Shown here in pieces: positions 5,827-12,546 of a DNA stretch of 12,546 bases (its first letter is position 1; each line of letters opens with the position of its first letter). Position numbers and translations under genes: made by a program. Below the pieces are notes generated by a model. The model did no database searches, was not told the origin of the DNA, and worked only from the letters and a program-made list of their open reading frames with translations. This stretch comes from JAXDLH01 sp034666705 (GTDB lineage: Bacteria > Chloroflexota > UBA6077 > SHYK01), in the NCBI GenBank assembly GCA_034666705.1, contig JAXDLH010000060.1:1-12546 (forward strand). The letters are read 5' to 3'.

Positions 5827-7026
5827 TTGACGCAGCCGTTCGCCGTGGGCCAAACCATTCTCGTGCGGAAACACGACGGATGCAGCGGTCTCGAGCGGCT
5901 CTCCTACGCCGCCACCGTCGTCGCCGTCACGGAGCGCTGCGTCGCGGTGACGGCGCGATCCACGCTGGACAACGTCGCATTCGACGGCGTGATCGTGTAC
6001 CACGACGATTGGTACACCGAGTACTACTATCCCGGCTGCTGGTTCAACGTCTATCACATCGCGTCATCTGCTGGCGAGACGAAGGGCTGGTACTGCAACG
6101 TCGCCATGCCCTTCGAATCAGACGACCGCGGGATCGTCTTCACCGATCTCTACCTCGATCTCTTCGTGCACCCCGATGGCCACTTCGCCGTGCTCGACGA
6201 AGACGAGCTCGCGGCGGTGGCGACGGAATTAGGCGAGCAGGTCGTTGGGATGGCCCGCGCCGCGCTGGACGAATTGATTGGCATGGCCGCGCAGGGCCTG
6301 CTTCCCCGCCCCGAGCCCGCCGCGCCGGTGGCTGTCACGGCACAGCGAGACGTCACGGTGGCGGCGCGGCCACGATCGTCCTGGAGCCTGGTGATCTTCG
6401 ACTGCGACGGCGTGCTCGTGGACAGCGAGCCGATCGTCAACCGAGTCTTCGCGGAGATGCTGGCCGAGATCGGGCTTCCCTTGAGCGTGGAGGAAACCAC
6501 GCAGCGCTTCATCGGGCGCTCGCTTGCCGACTGCATGGTGACCGTCGAGGAGTTGCTGGGTCACCCAGTGCCGGGATCATTCCTGCCCACCTTGCGGGTG
6601 CGCGAGCATGCCGCGGTTCTCGTGGAGCTGTGCCCGATAGCGGGGATCGTGGACGCCCTGGCGCAGATCTCCCTGCCGATGTGTGTCGCCTCGAGCAGCT
6701 CGCCTGAGAGCGTCGAGCGGATGCTCGGTGTGACGGGGCTGCTGCCCCACTTCGCGGGCCGCATCTTCAGTGCCAGCCAGGTCCCGCACGGCAAGCCCGC
6801 GCCGGACGTGTACCTGCATGCCGCCCGAACGATGGGCGTGCCGCCGGCCCGGTGCGTGGTGGTCGAGGACACGCCGATCGGCGCTCGCGCCGGAATTGCG
6901 GCGGGCATGACCGTCCTCGGCTATGCAGCGACCACCGATCCGGCCAGCCTGGCCGCCGTGGGCGCGCGCGTCTTCGCCGATATGCGCGAGCTGCCCCAGC
7001 TCCTCGGTCTCCGCGCCGCGAGCTGA
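5827..7026 (+). CDS. Fusion of a DUF402 (FomD/Ntdp-like) domain and a HAD-IA phosphatase
   Basis: The protein has 399 residues. Residues about 1-155 match the DUF402 pattern: a beta-rich start (VGQTILVRKHDG), YYPGCWFNVYHI, GWYCNVAMPF (87-96), FTDLYLDLFVHPDG (105-118) and VLDEDEL (122-128). The acidic TDLYLDL and DEDE stretches are where this fold binds divalent metal. Characterised relatives, Ntdp and FomD, hydrolyse nucleotide phosphates or CMP-linked esters. A Pro/Ala linker (about 155-185) leads to a HAD domain with FDCDGVLVDSEP (Asp192, Asp194), VASSSS (motif II), HGKPAPDVY (Lys323) and VVEDTPIGARAG (347-355), resembling beta-phosphoglucomutase-like phosphatases. The start is TTG at 5827 with only a weak GGGA upstream; GTG at 5845 is possible. 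Both halves look intact, so it is probably a bifunctional cytoplasmic phosphohydrolase acting on a nucleotide-linked or sugar phosphate. The substrate is unknown. Confidence 0.85.
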   Translation: MTQPFAVGQTILVRKHDGCSGLERLSYAATVVAVTERCVAVTARSTLDNVAFDGVIVYHDDWYTEYYYPGCWFNVYHIASSAGETKGWYCNVAMPFESDDRGIVFTDLYLDLFVHPDGHFAVLDEDELAAVATELGEQVVGMARAALDELIGMAAQGLLPRPEPAAPVAVTAQRDVTVAARPRSSWSLVIFDCDGVLVDSEPIVNRVFAEMLAEIGLPLSVEETTQRFIGRSLADCMVTVEELLGHPVPGSFLPTLRVREHAAVLVELCPIAGIVDALAQISLPMCVASSSSPESVERMLGVTGLLPHFAGRIFSASQVPHGKPAPDVYLHAARTMGVPPARCVVVEDTPIGARAGIAAGMTVLGYAATTDPASLAAVGARVFADMRELPQLLGLRAAS

Positions 7027-7049
7027 GCAAGCTACGTGGGGCCAGCAGG

Positions 7050-7079
7050 CGCGCACTCCGTGGGCGGGCAGCGTGCGCG
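7050..7079. terminator. Possible bidirectional hairpin between convergent genes
   Basis: CGCGCAC (7050-7056) pairs with GTGCGCG (7073-7079) across a 16-nt loop, in the 87-bp gap between the DUF402-HAD stop and the glycosyltransferase stop. There is no T-run, so intrinsic termination is only possible, not clear. Confidence 0.3.
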
Positions 7080-7113
7080 GACTGGTGCTACGCGCCCTGG
7101 TCTGGGACGGACG

Positions 7114-8196
7114 CTAGTCCGACCGACCTGGCGGCAGTGAGGATGGGGCACGGGCGAGCAGCGCCGCGTACGCCTGCTCGTAGCCGTCGGCCATGGCTGA
7201 GGCCGAGAAGTGCTGCTCGACGTGGGCGCGGCACGCGTGGCGGTCGAGCTCCCGGACCTGCGGTACCGCCGCGATCATGCTGGTGAAGGTGTCGCATACG
7301 AAGCCGGTGACCCCCTCGACGATGATCTCGGGCACCGAGCCCGCGCGATAGGCCACGACAGGGGTCCCCGTCGCCATCGCCTCGACCATGGTCAGCCCAA
7401 AGGGCTCGGGCCAGTCGATGGGGAACAAGTAAGCATAGGCCCCACCGAGCAGGGCGTCTTTCTCTGCCTCATTCACTTCGCCCACGAACTCGACCAGCCG
7501 GGTATCGCGAATCAACGGGGCAATCGCGTGATCGTAGTACCCCTGATCGACCGGGTCGACTTTGGCCGCGATCACCAGCCGCATGCCCAGGTCGCGCGCG
7601 ATCTCGATGGCCCGGTCGGGCCGCTTCTCCGGGTTGATGCGGCCGAGAAACACGAGATAATCGCCGCCAGTCGGATTGAAGTGGAAGTGGGAGAGGTCGA
7701 TCCCATTGAACACCGTGGCGAGCCAGTTGGCCCCGGGCAGCGGGAGCCGCTGTGCATCGCTGATCGAGATCAGGTGCTGCTCGGGAAACAACTGGTAGAC
7801 CCGCCGGACCTCCGTCAAGTCGAGCCGCCCGTGGGTCGTGGTGACGGTTGGCACCTCGGTCAGGCGCGCGAAGGGGAAGGCAAAGTAGTCCACGTGGTTA
7901 TGAATCACGTCGAACTCCGCCGCCCGTTGATAGACGTCGCCGAGCTCAAACATGGTGTACGCCACCGGGTCCCGCACTTCGGGATCAAGTCGCAGACCGC
8001 GGGGACTGCACGCCTCCAGGGTTGCCCCGGTAGTTGAGTCGCCGCTGGCAAAGAGGGTGATGTCATGGCCGCGGCGGACGAGCTCTTCGGTCAACACGGA
8101 GATGACCCGCTCGGTGCCGCCATAGAGCGGGGGCGGTACCGCCTCGGCGAGGGGGGCAATGATGGCGATCCGCAACTGTTCGGAACGAGTAGCCAT
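7114..8196 (-). CDS. Glycosyltransferase family 4 protein
   Basis: The protein has 360 residues from the ATG at 8196, with GGAGG (8207-8211) 10 nt upstream. The open frame continues to 9756 only because it lies antiphase to the GC-rich propeller gene; that extension is not real. GT4/GT-B features are LRIAIIAPLAEAVPPPLYGGTERV (the N-terminal Gly-Gly loop near 26-27), VIHNHVDYF, THGR, ISISDAQR, TVFNGIDLSHF, YLVFLGRINPEKRPDRAIEIA (182-200), and the donor-binding EX7E motif EPFGLTMVEAMATGTPVVA (Glu264 and Glu272). These retaining enzymes move a sugar from a nucleotide-sugar donor to a lipid, glycan or small acceptor at the inner face of the membrane. The acceptor cannot be predicted. It follows the lectin/propeller gene on the same strand, but 233 bp and a hairpin separate them, so it probably has its own promoter. 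Confidence 0.92.
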   Translation of the reverse strand: MATRSEQLRIAIIAPLAEAVPPPLYGGTERVISVLTEELVRRGHDITLFASGDSTTGATLEACSPRGLRLDPEVRDPVAYTMFELGDVYQRAAEFDVIHNHVDYFAFPFARLTEVPTVTTTHGRLDLTEVRRVYQLFPEQHLISISDAQRLPLPGANWLATVFNGIDLSHFHFNPTGGDYLVFLGRINPEKRPDRAIEIARDLGMRLVIAAKVDPVDQGYYDHAIAPLIRDTRLVEFVGEVNEAEKDALLGGAYAYLFPIDWPEPFGLTMVEAMATGTPVVAYRAGSVPEIIVEGVTGFVCDTFTSMIAAVPQVRELDRHACRAHVEQHFSASAMADGYEQAYAALLARAPSSLPPGRSD

Positions 8197-8371
8197 GCGC
8201 GCTGTGCCTCCGGTCTTGCGCCGATGCCTCGTGGGATGGGCGCGCCCCGCCTGGTCCGTCCGCCGACAGGCCAGGGCAAGTGGCGATGGCGCCTGACTTC
8301 GAGTGTACGTGAAGTGGTGGATGTCGCGACGACGGCGCGGCTCATCTTCCCCGGCCAGCGGGCGGTGCGTC
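8197..8371. other. Upstream region of the glycosyltransferase gene
   Basis: No gene is seen. It should hold the glycosyltransferase promoter, but no convincing -35/-10 pair is visible. An imperfect inverted repeat, ACTTC-N10-GAAGT with GTAC near its centre, lies at 8296-8315 and could be an operator. Confidence 0.3.
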
Positions 8372-8404
8372 GCCTGAGCTGGACACAGGCGGTCCAGCTC
8401 AGGC
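8372..8404 (-). terminator. Perfect 13-bp stem-loop after the double-propeller gene
   Basis: GCCTGAGCTGGAC (8372-8384), a 7-nt loop, and its exact complement GTCCAGCTCAGGC (8392-8404) form a strong hairpin beginning 26 bp after the stop codon of the double-propeller gene. No T-run follows on the minus strand, so it may terminate without a U-tract, protect the 3' end of the mRNA, or do both. Confidence 0.55.
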
Positions 8405-8429
8405 TTGTTCCGTTCCGCTCGCGCCCGGG

Positions 8430-10469
8430 CTAGCGGTGCAGCCGCCACACTCCCTGGCTGGTGGCCGCATAGAGGTACGTCCCATCCAGGCTGAGCTTGA
8501 GGTCCGCCATGCCGCCGAGGTTGCCCTGGCCGAGTTGATCCCACGTCGCCCCAGCGTCGGCACTCGTTTGCACGCGGCCGTCCGTCAAGCCGGCGTACAC
8601 CCGGTCCGGGGTCGCAGGATCGTGGGCGAGGCCGCCGAACGCGGGTCCCGCCGCGAAGGTCAACACGGCAGTCCACGTCGCGCCGTCGTCGTCGCTTCGG
8701 TAGAGCACCCCACCGCCCGGCGGCGCACTGAAGTGCGAGCCGAGGTAGTAGCGATGGGGCACCGCGCCGGCGCCGCCCACCAGATGGGAGGGAAAGTACG
8801 GGGTCGGATGGAACAGGTCGGCCCACGCGGCGCCCTGGTTGGTGCTCTGGCGCAGGCTGGCGCCAAACGGCACGTCGCGCCCCGCGTAGCAGCCGGTCGT
8901 GCGAAACACGCGCTGCGCGTCGGTCGGGTGGGGGCTCAGGATCAGCACCGTCCAGGTGCACAGATTGCTGGGCAACGGCCCCTCGAGCGGGGTCCAGGTC
9001 ACTCCGCCGTCCGCGCTCCGCAGCAGGCGAAAGCTGTTGACCGGCTGTCCGGCAGCCAGATAGATGACCTGATGGTTGGCCGGGCTGACCGCCAGGCCGA
9101 GCACTCCGTCGGTACCCAGCGCCAGTGCCGCCGCCCAGGTCGCGCCCCCGTTCACGCTCTTTTGCAGCGTCGTGCCCGAGCCGGCATACAGGATACTGGG
9201 GTTCGTCGGGTCGACCGCCACCCGGCCCGGCGTGGTGGGAAGAGGGACGGCCGTCCAGGTCGCCCCGTGATCGGCGCTGCGGAACAGGCCGACCGCAGTG
9301 CGCGCGAGCAGTGCGCCGCCGGCTGGGGTGAAGAGCTGGCTCGCCGGGCCGGCGAGCGCGGTGAGCTCCCAGTTCTCGACGAAGCTCCAGCCCCCGTTCG
9401 GGCTCGTCTGCCAACGATGCCAGAGCTGCTGCGGGCCAGTGGCCAGCCGCGACTCGGCGAAGATCTCGAGGCGACCGTCGGCGTTCTGGGCCACCCCGAC
9501 CGCGCCGCCCGGCTCTCCGCCCAGGCTCTCCCAGGCGCTCCAGCCGGTGGCTGAGGCCGCATCCTGCCAGACGTGCCAGACGGCGTCGTTCACGCCGAAG
9601 GCGAACACCTCCAGGCGGCCGTCGGCATTCTGGCCCACGGCTGGCGTGTTGAGCGCGGCCACGCCGGGCGGCGTGCCGAGACTTTCCCAGCCGTGCCAGC
9701 CCCCACCGGGGCTCTCCTGCCAGTTGTGCCAGAGGGCATTGGCGCCAATGGCGCACACCTCGAGCCGGCCATCCGCGTTCCGGCCCACCGCGGGCACGGC
9801 GAGGGTGGTGCCAGCCAGCGCCCCCAGGCTCGCCCAGGCACCCCAGCCGCCATTCGGCGTCTGCTGCATGATCTGCCAGACTGCGCCATCGGTTGCCGCC
9901 GCGAACGCCGCGAGCCGACCGTCCGCGTTCTGGCCGACGGCGATGCCCTGCGTCAGCGACGCGCCCGGCGGCGACCCCAGATCATCCCACGCGCTCCAGC
10001 CGGTGGCCGTCGCCGCGTCCTGCCAGAGGTGCCAGAGCCCGCCGAGGCTGCCAACCGCGAACACTTCCAGGCGGCCATCGGCATTCTGCCCCACGGCGAG
10101 CACGTGCGCGCCGACCCCGCCGCCGAGATCGGCCCAGGCGCTCCACGCAGTGGGCGCGGCCGGATCCTGCCACAGGTGCCAGAGGGCGCCGATGCTCATG
10201 AGCCCGACGCGGCCGAACACCTCCAGCCGCCCATCCAGGTTCTGGCCAAGGGCGAGCGCGCTCAAGGGGTTGCCCGGCGGGGCGCCCAGGTTAGCCCAGT
10301 CGCTCCAGTCACCGCCGGGGCTGGTCTGCCAAACGTGCGCGAGCTCCGGGCCAACGGCCCCGAGCGCCGTGGCGAAGACCTCCAGGCGGCCATCGGCATT
10401 CTGACCAATCACGGCCGCGCCGCCGGTGAGCTGGCCACCGAGGGCCGCCCAGCCGCTCCAATCCGTCAT
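8430..10469 (-). CDS. Double beta-propeller: PLL-like seven-bladed lectin domain plus Asp-box (BNR) propeller
   Basis: The protein has 679 residues from the ATG at 10469, with AAGGAGG (10478-10484) 8 nt upstream. Residues 1-365 hold seven repeats of about 50 residues, each with W-x-x-W-x-x-LG, then N-x-DGRLE (at 24, 77, 129, 181, 231, 281 and 329), then LWH-x-WQ. This is the signature of PLL-type lectins from Photorhabdus, seven-bladed propellers that bind fucose and O-methylated sugars between blades. Seven copies make a closed ring. Residues about 370-679 carry six Asp-boxes (SADHGATW 398, SVNGGATW 438, SADGGVTW 485, STNQGAAW 542, SDDDGATW 592, SADAGATW 636), a second propeller of the sialidase/sortilin class. 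Cys504 and Cys527 are the only Cys pair there. No signal peptide or anchor is seen, so export, if any, uses another route. A glycan-binding role is likely; catalysis is not evident. Confidence 0.88.
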   Translation of the reverse strand: MTDWSGWAALGGQLTGGAAVIGQNADGRLEVFATALGAVGPELAHVWQTSPGGDWSDWANLGAPPGNPLSALALGQNLDGRLEVFGRVGLMSIGALWHLWQDPAAPTAWSAWADLGGGVGAHVLAVGQNADGRLEVFAVGSLGGLWHLWQDAATATGWSAWDDLGSPPGASLTQGIAVGQNADGRLAAFAAATDGAVWQIMQQTPNGGWGAWASLGALAGTTLAVPAVGRNADGRLEVCAIGANALWHNWQESPGGGWHGWESLGTPPGVAALNTPAVGQNADGRLEVFAFGVNDAVWHVWQDAASATGWSAWESLGGEPGGAVGVAQNADGRLEIFAESRLATGPQQLWHRWQTSPNGGWSFVENWELTALAGPASQLFTPAGGALLARTAVGLFRSADHGATWTAVPLPTTPGRVAVDPTNPSILYAGSGTTLQKSVNGGATWAAALALGTDGVLGLAVSPANHQVIYLAAGQPVNSFRLLRSADGGVTWTPLEGPLPSNLCTWTVLILSPHPTDAQRVFRTTGCYAGRDVPFGASLRQSTNQGAAWADLFHPTPYFPSHLVGGAGAVPHRYYLGSHFSAPPGGGVLYRSDDDGATWTAVLTFAAGPAFGGLAHDPATPDRVYAGLTDGRVQTSADAGATWDQLGQGNLGGMADLKLSLDGTYLYAATSQGVWRLHR
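9375..10469 (-). repeat. Seven in-frame tandem repeats of about 150 bp encoding lectin blades
   Basis: The DNA of the lectin half repeats every 144-160 bp. The most conserved block, encoding QNADGRLEVFA, starts at about 9457, 9601, 9751, 9901, 10057, 10212 and 10372 on the plus strand (for example ACCTCCAGGCGGCC). Copies near 9601, 10057 and 10372 are close at DNA level, which suggests recent duplication or conversion. Confidence 0.8.
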
Positions 10470-11154
10470 CCGTGCCTCCTCCTTGCGCTTGCCCGCTACT
10501 CATAGGCTTGTTGGTAGGACCGGCTGGCAAGCAGACCCCCAGGGACGCCGTCGCAGTAGCCGGGGGGCGAGCCCCGTCGCGGCGTCCTGCGTTGCTGCGC
10601 CGCTGATCTGGTTATCACGCCGGCATTCCGCACTGGATGCTTCTCGCTGTGAACACGTTCCGATTCTAGGTCGGCCCAGCCCGCCCGACGATCACATTCC
10701 TGCGACGCTTCAGGCAGCCGCGCTGAGCCAGCGCGTGGACGACACCGTCGTGGGCCGGCAAATGGTTTACCGATGCGTAACGCAGCGCAAGGCTCCGGAT
10801 GACTCTGCCCCGCAATCATCTATCACTGCCTCTGGTGCCGACGACGGCCTGACGCGGTTGAGCTCCCAAAGACGGCGAGCTCCAATATCGCACCGTCGCT
10901 CATGGAGATATCCCGGGCATCAGCCACCCACTGCGGCACGCATCGTGGTCACGCTGCCCCTCGGTGGAATGACCCAACTGGGTCGTGAAGCAGTCACCCC
11001 CGGGTTCCTCAGGCGACCCGTCACACCCTTTCATAGCTGCATGGGGACGGTCGGCGACTGCCCGTTTTGGCCCCGCCATGCCCAATCGCCGGGGCTCTGC
11101 CGTTGGGCCCCGACCCCGCGCATGCCCTGGCCTACGCGCACGGAGGAATTCGAG
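10470..11154. other. 685-bp divergent intergenic region, no convincing gene
   Basis: The region lies between the double-propeller gene (minus) and the Pro-rich protein gene (plus). Frames on both strands stay open for about 100 codons, but their translations look random and have no start sites with good Shine-Dalgarno sequences. Visible structure: a nested inverted repeat at 10542-10587, a 14-bp palindrome GACCCAACTGGGTC at 10971-10984, and a weak promoter-like pair TTGAGC (10858-10863) and CAATAT (10883-10888) 19 bp apart, pointing right. The rest shows nothing I can name. Confidence 0.45.
10543..10587. other. Nested inverted repeat upstream of the double-propeller gene
   Basis: GGACGCCG (10543-10550) pairs with CGGCGTCC (10580-10587), enclosing an inner GGGG/CCCC stem (10564-10567 with 10572-10575). 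It lies 74 bp before the double-propeller start and could be part of its mRNA leader. No known riboswitch pattern is recognised. Confidence 0.35.
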
Positions 11155-12360
11155 ATGCCGGTGACTCCACTCTATCGATCGCAGCGTCCCAGAGCCGCGG
11201 GCTGGGCTGCTGCGCGGCACCGGGTAGTGCTTGCGGCCCTCGGCGGCGCCTCGGCCCTCGTCCTGGTAGGGGCCACCCTCGGCTACGGCTGGGGCGGCGC
11301 GCCGCCGGCGGCGGGCATCGCGTTCGGGGCAGGCGGCAGTCCATATAGCCTCATCCCGAATCTCATGAGCACGCGGCCAGATTCAGCCATAGGCGCCGCA
11401 AGCGCGCCGACGCTGGTCCCTGCCCCGGGCCGCCCGGGGAGTGCGGTGGCGGCCGCGCCTCGGGCCTCGGAGGCGGATGCCAACGCGCGTGCCCCGGATG
11501 GTGCTTCGCCCGCCGGCGCGGTGCAGGTAGCGGGGGTGAGAGCCGGTCCTTCCCGGCCGGGCACCGAGCCGGCGCCCTCCAGCGCGGCCCCACCTGCCGC
11601 AGCAGTTGCGACCGGGCGCCCGGCGCGCGCGGCCACCACCCGTGCGGCGCCGGACGAGTCGCGGCCTCGGACAGCCGAATCCGAGACGGCTGGGGCGGTG
11701 GCCGCCGCGCCGCCCGCCACTCCAGCCGAGGCAATTGGCCAAGGTGCGCCGGTGCCGGTCCCTGCGCTCGACCAGGCAGGCGCGAGTCAGCCGACGGTGG
11801 GGTCGGGCAGCCAGGACGCCTCGCCGGACGCCTTGACTCCGACCGTCACCGTCGCCCCGGTCGCGCAGTCTTCGTCGGTCGACCCGGCGACGGGTGCCCC
11901 TGGCGACAACACGTTGGCAACTGGCACCAATGCAAGCTCGCCAACCGCGGTGCCAATCCGCCGCAACGCGAATCTCCTGGCGCCTACCCTGCCGTCCCCG
12001 GCGCCAGCCGCTCCAGTGCAGCCCTCTCCGGTGCCGCCGGCCCCTACACCGTCGCCGGCGGCTCGGCCCGCACCGCCAGAGTCGGCTCCAGTCCTGCCGG
12101 CCACTGCGCAGCCCGCGCCGATCCAGGCATCGCCAACGCAGGGCGTACCGGCGCAGCCGACTCCGCCGCAGCCCACCCCCGCGGCGACGGCCCCGGCGAC
12201 CCCGCAACCCACCCAGAATGCTAGTACCCCGACGAGCGCCCCGACCCCACGGCCACAACCCACGTCCGCCGCGCCCACGCCGGGGCTGGACCCCAAGCCT
12301 ACCAGGATACCGGCGCATTCGCCGGACGATCACGATGAGGAAAGTCACGGGGGTCGATAG
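11155..12360 (+). CDS. Membrane-anchored Pro/Ala/Thr/Ser-rich low-complexity protein
   Basis: The protein has 401 residues from the ATG at 11155, with GGAGGA (11142-11147) 7 nt upstream. The frame is open from 10426, but nothing upstream supports an earlier start. A short basic N-terminus (MPVTPLYRSQRPRAAGWAAARHR) precedes one hydrophobic segment at about 24-43 (VVLAALGGASALVLVGATLG), which is a signal anchor with the bulk outside. Residues about 80-275 are Ala/Pro/Ser/Thr/Gly-rich. Residues about 280-390 become nearly pure Pro/Ala/Thr/Gln (PSPAPAAPVQPSP, TPPQPTPAATAP), and the tail ends with an acidic, His-containing DDHDEESHGGR. No folded domain, LPxTG or lipobox is present. It resembles cell-envelope spacer or stalk proteins, which are often O-glycosylated, but it has no specific match I recognise. 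Pro and Ala richness inflates ORF length in GC-rich DNA, yet the good Shine-Dalgarno and TM segment support a real gene. Confidence 0.72.
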   Translation: MPVTPLYRSQRPRAAGWAAARHRVVLAALGGASALVLVGATLGYGWGGAPPAAGIAFGAGGSPYSLIPNLMSTRPDSAIGAASAPTLVPAPGRPGSAVAAAPRASEADANARAPDGASPAGAVQVAGVRAGPSRPGTEPAPSSAAPPAAAVATGRPARAATTRAAPDESRPRTAESETAGAVAAAPPATPAEAIGQGAPVPVPALDQAGASQPTVGSGSQDASPDALTPTVTVAPVAQSSSVDPATGAPGDNTLATGTNASSPTAVPIRRNANLLAPTLPSPAPAAPVQPSPVPPAPTPSPAARPAPPESAPVLPATAQPAPIQASPTQGVPAQPTPPQPTPAATAPATPQPTQNASTPTSAPTPRPQPTSAAPTPGLDPKPTRIPAHSPDDHDEESHGGR

Positions 12361-12378
12361 CTAGGAGCCAGGGCCACG

Positions 12379-12412
12379 GCCGCGCCGGTTCGCCATTTTA
12401 GGGTGGCGCGGC
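12379..12412 (+). terminator. Possible weak hairpin after the Pro-rich protein gene
   Basis: GCCGCGCC (12379-12386) pairs with GGCGCGGC (12405-12412) over an 18-nt loop that itself contains TTTT; a competing stem CGCCA/TGGCG is possible. It begins 19 bp after the stop. No T-run follows, so termination is uncertain. Confidence 0.3.
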
Positions 12413-12546
12413 GGGCTCCGTACGCCGGATAAGGCCGGGCTGCCGAATCGCGCGGCGGGCAAGAAACAGCTACGCCGCGAAAATTGGCCGCGCAGGTTGT
12501 CGATTTCAGGGTTTCTCGTTCGACGTCTTTATAGGAGCACGGTTCG
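12413..12546. other. Right-edge intergenic sequence, probable leader of a following gene
   Basis: No gene is seen. The last bases (TTTATAGGAGCACGGTTCG) include an AGGAG at 12533-12537, possibly the Shine-Dalgarno of a plus-strand gene that starts just outside the window. No convincing promoter pair is visible. Confidence 0.3.

Noticed and set aside
8197..9756. Long minus-strand open frame extending the glycosyltransferase to 880 residues
   Set aside because: It overlaps the double-propeller gene in another frame, reads as Arg/Gly/Ala-rich nonsense, and the GT4 domain has its own ATG and Shine-Dalgarno at 8196.
9298..10404. Plus-strand open frame of 368 codons opposite the lectin repeats
   Set aside because: It is an antisense image of the repeated blade DNA (recurrent ASRPSAFWPT-like peptides) with no ribosome binding site; the minus-strand frame explains the repeats as propeller blades.
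9375..10469. CRISPR-like regular repeat array
   Set aside because: The 150-bp periodicity is in frame, spans coding blades, and the 'spacers' are also conserved; it is a protein repeat.
10426..11154. Upstream open extension of the Pro-rich protein
   Set aside because: The translation shows no domain or start signal; it overlaps the start of the divergent gene, and the ATG at 11155 has GGAGGA and is followed by a TM segment.
12534..12546. Possible tRNA 5' end at the right edge (GGAGCACGGTTCG)
   Set aside because: After a seven-base acceptor strand the next base should be T; here it is G, and no D-arm pattern follows before the window ends.

Overview
The window is a GC-rich bacterial chromosome segment (roughly two thirds G+C by eye) with tightly packed genes, several GTG/TTG starts and mostly strong AGGAGG-type ribosome binding sites. 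The gene families (luciferase-type oxidoreductase, PPOX-fold FMN protein, RimJ/L acetyltransferase, Asp-box beta-propellers, a PLL-like lectin propeller, a GT4 glycosyltransferase and a Pro/Thr/Ala-rich anchored protein) would fit a Chloroflexota bacterium of the Thermomicrobia type or a high-GC actinobacterium. No marker gene is present, so this placement is only an inference. I see no rRNA, tRNA, CRISPR array, insertion sequence or phage gene.

Layout. Left (1-2244): the last 35 codons of a luciferase-like monooxygenase, a short degenerate repeat patch, then three minus-strand genes: a secreted isochorismatase-fold protein that seems to lack catalytic residues, a PPOX-fold flavoprotein with a tandem 17-bp repeat against its Shine-Dalgarno sequence, and a GNAT acetyltransferase. 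Centre-left (2553-3961): a plus-strand pair in which an Asp-box beta-propeller overlaps a MoaD/ThiS-like protein ending in Gly-Gly by 4 bp (ATGA). Centre (3972-7026): a minus-strand pair made of a secreted calcineurin-type phosphoesterase and a HAD phosphatase that starts inside its stop codon, and, divergent from them, a DUF402-HAD fusion. Right (7114-12360): a GT4 glycosyltransferase, a 679-residue double propeller (seven PLL-lectin-like blades plus a six-Asp-box propeller), a 685-bp divergent gap, and a membrane-anchored Pro/Ala/Thr/Ser-rich protein.

How the genes may work together. Three compact units stand out: propeller plus MoaD-like; phosphoesterase plus HAD; and the lectin/propeller gene followed by the glycosyltransferase, with a 13-bp hairpin between them. 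Phosphate-ester chemistry recurs (calcineurin-type, two HAD domains, DUF402). The right-hand genes suggest cell-surface glycans and their recognition, but nothing in the sequence proves a joint pathway. The best candidates for undescribed biology are the DUF402-HAD fusion, the lectin plus Asp-box double propeller, and the coupled propeller/MoaD-like pair.
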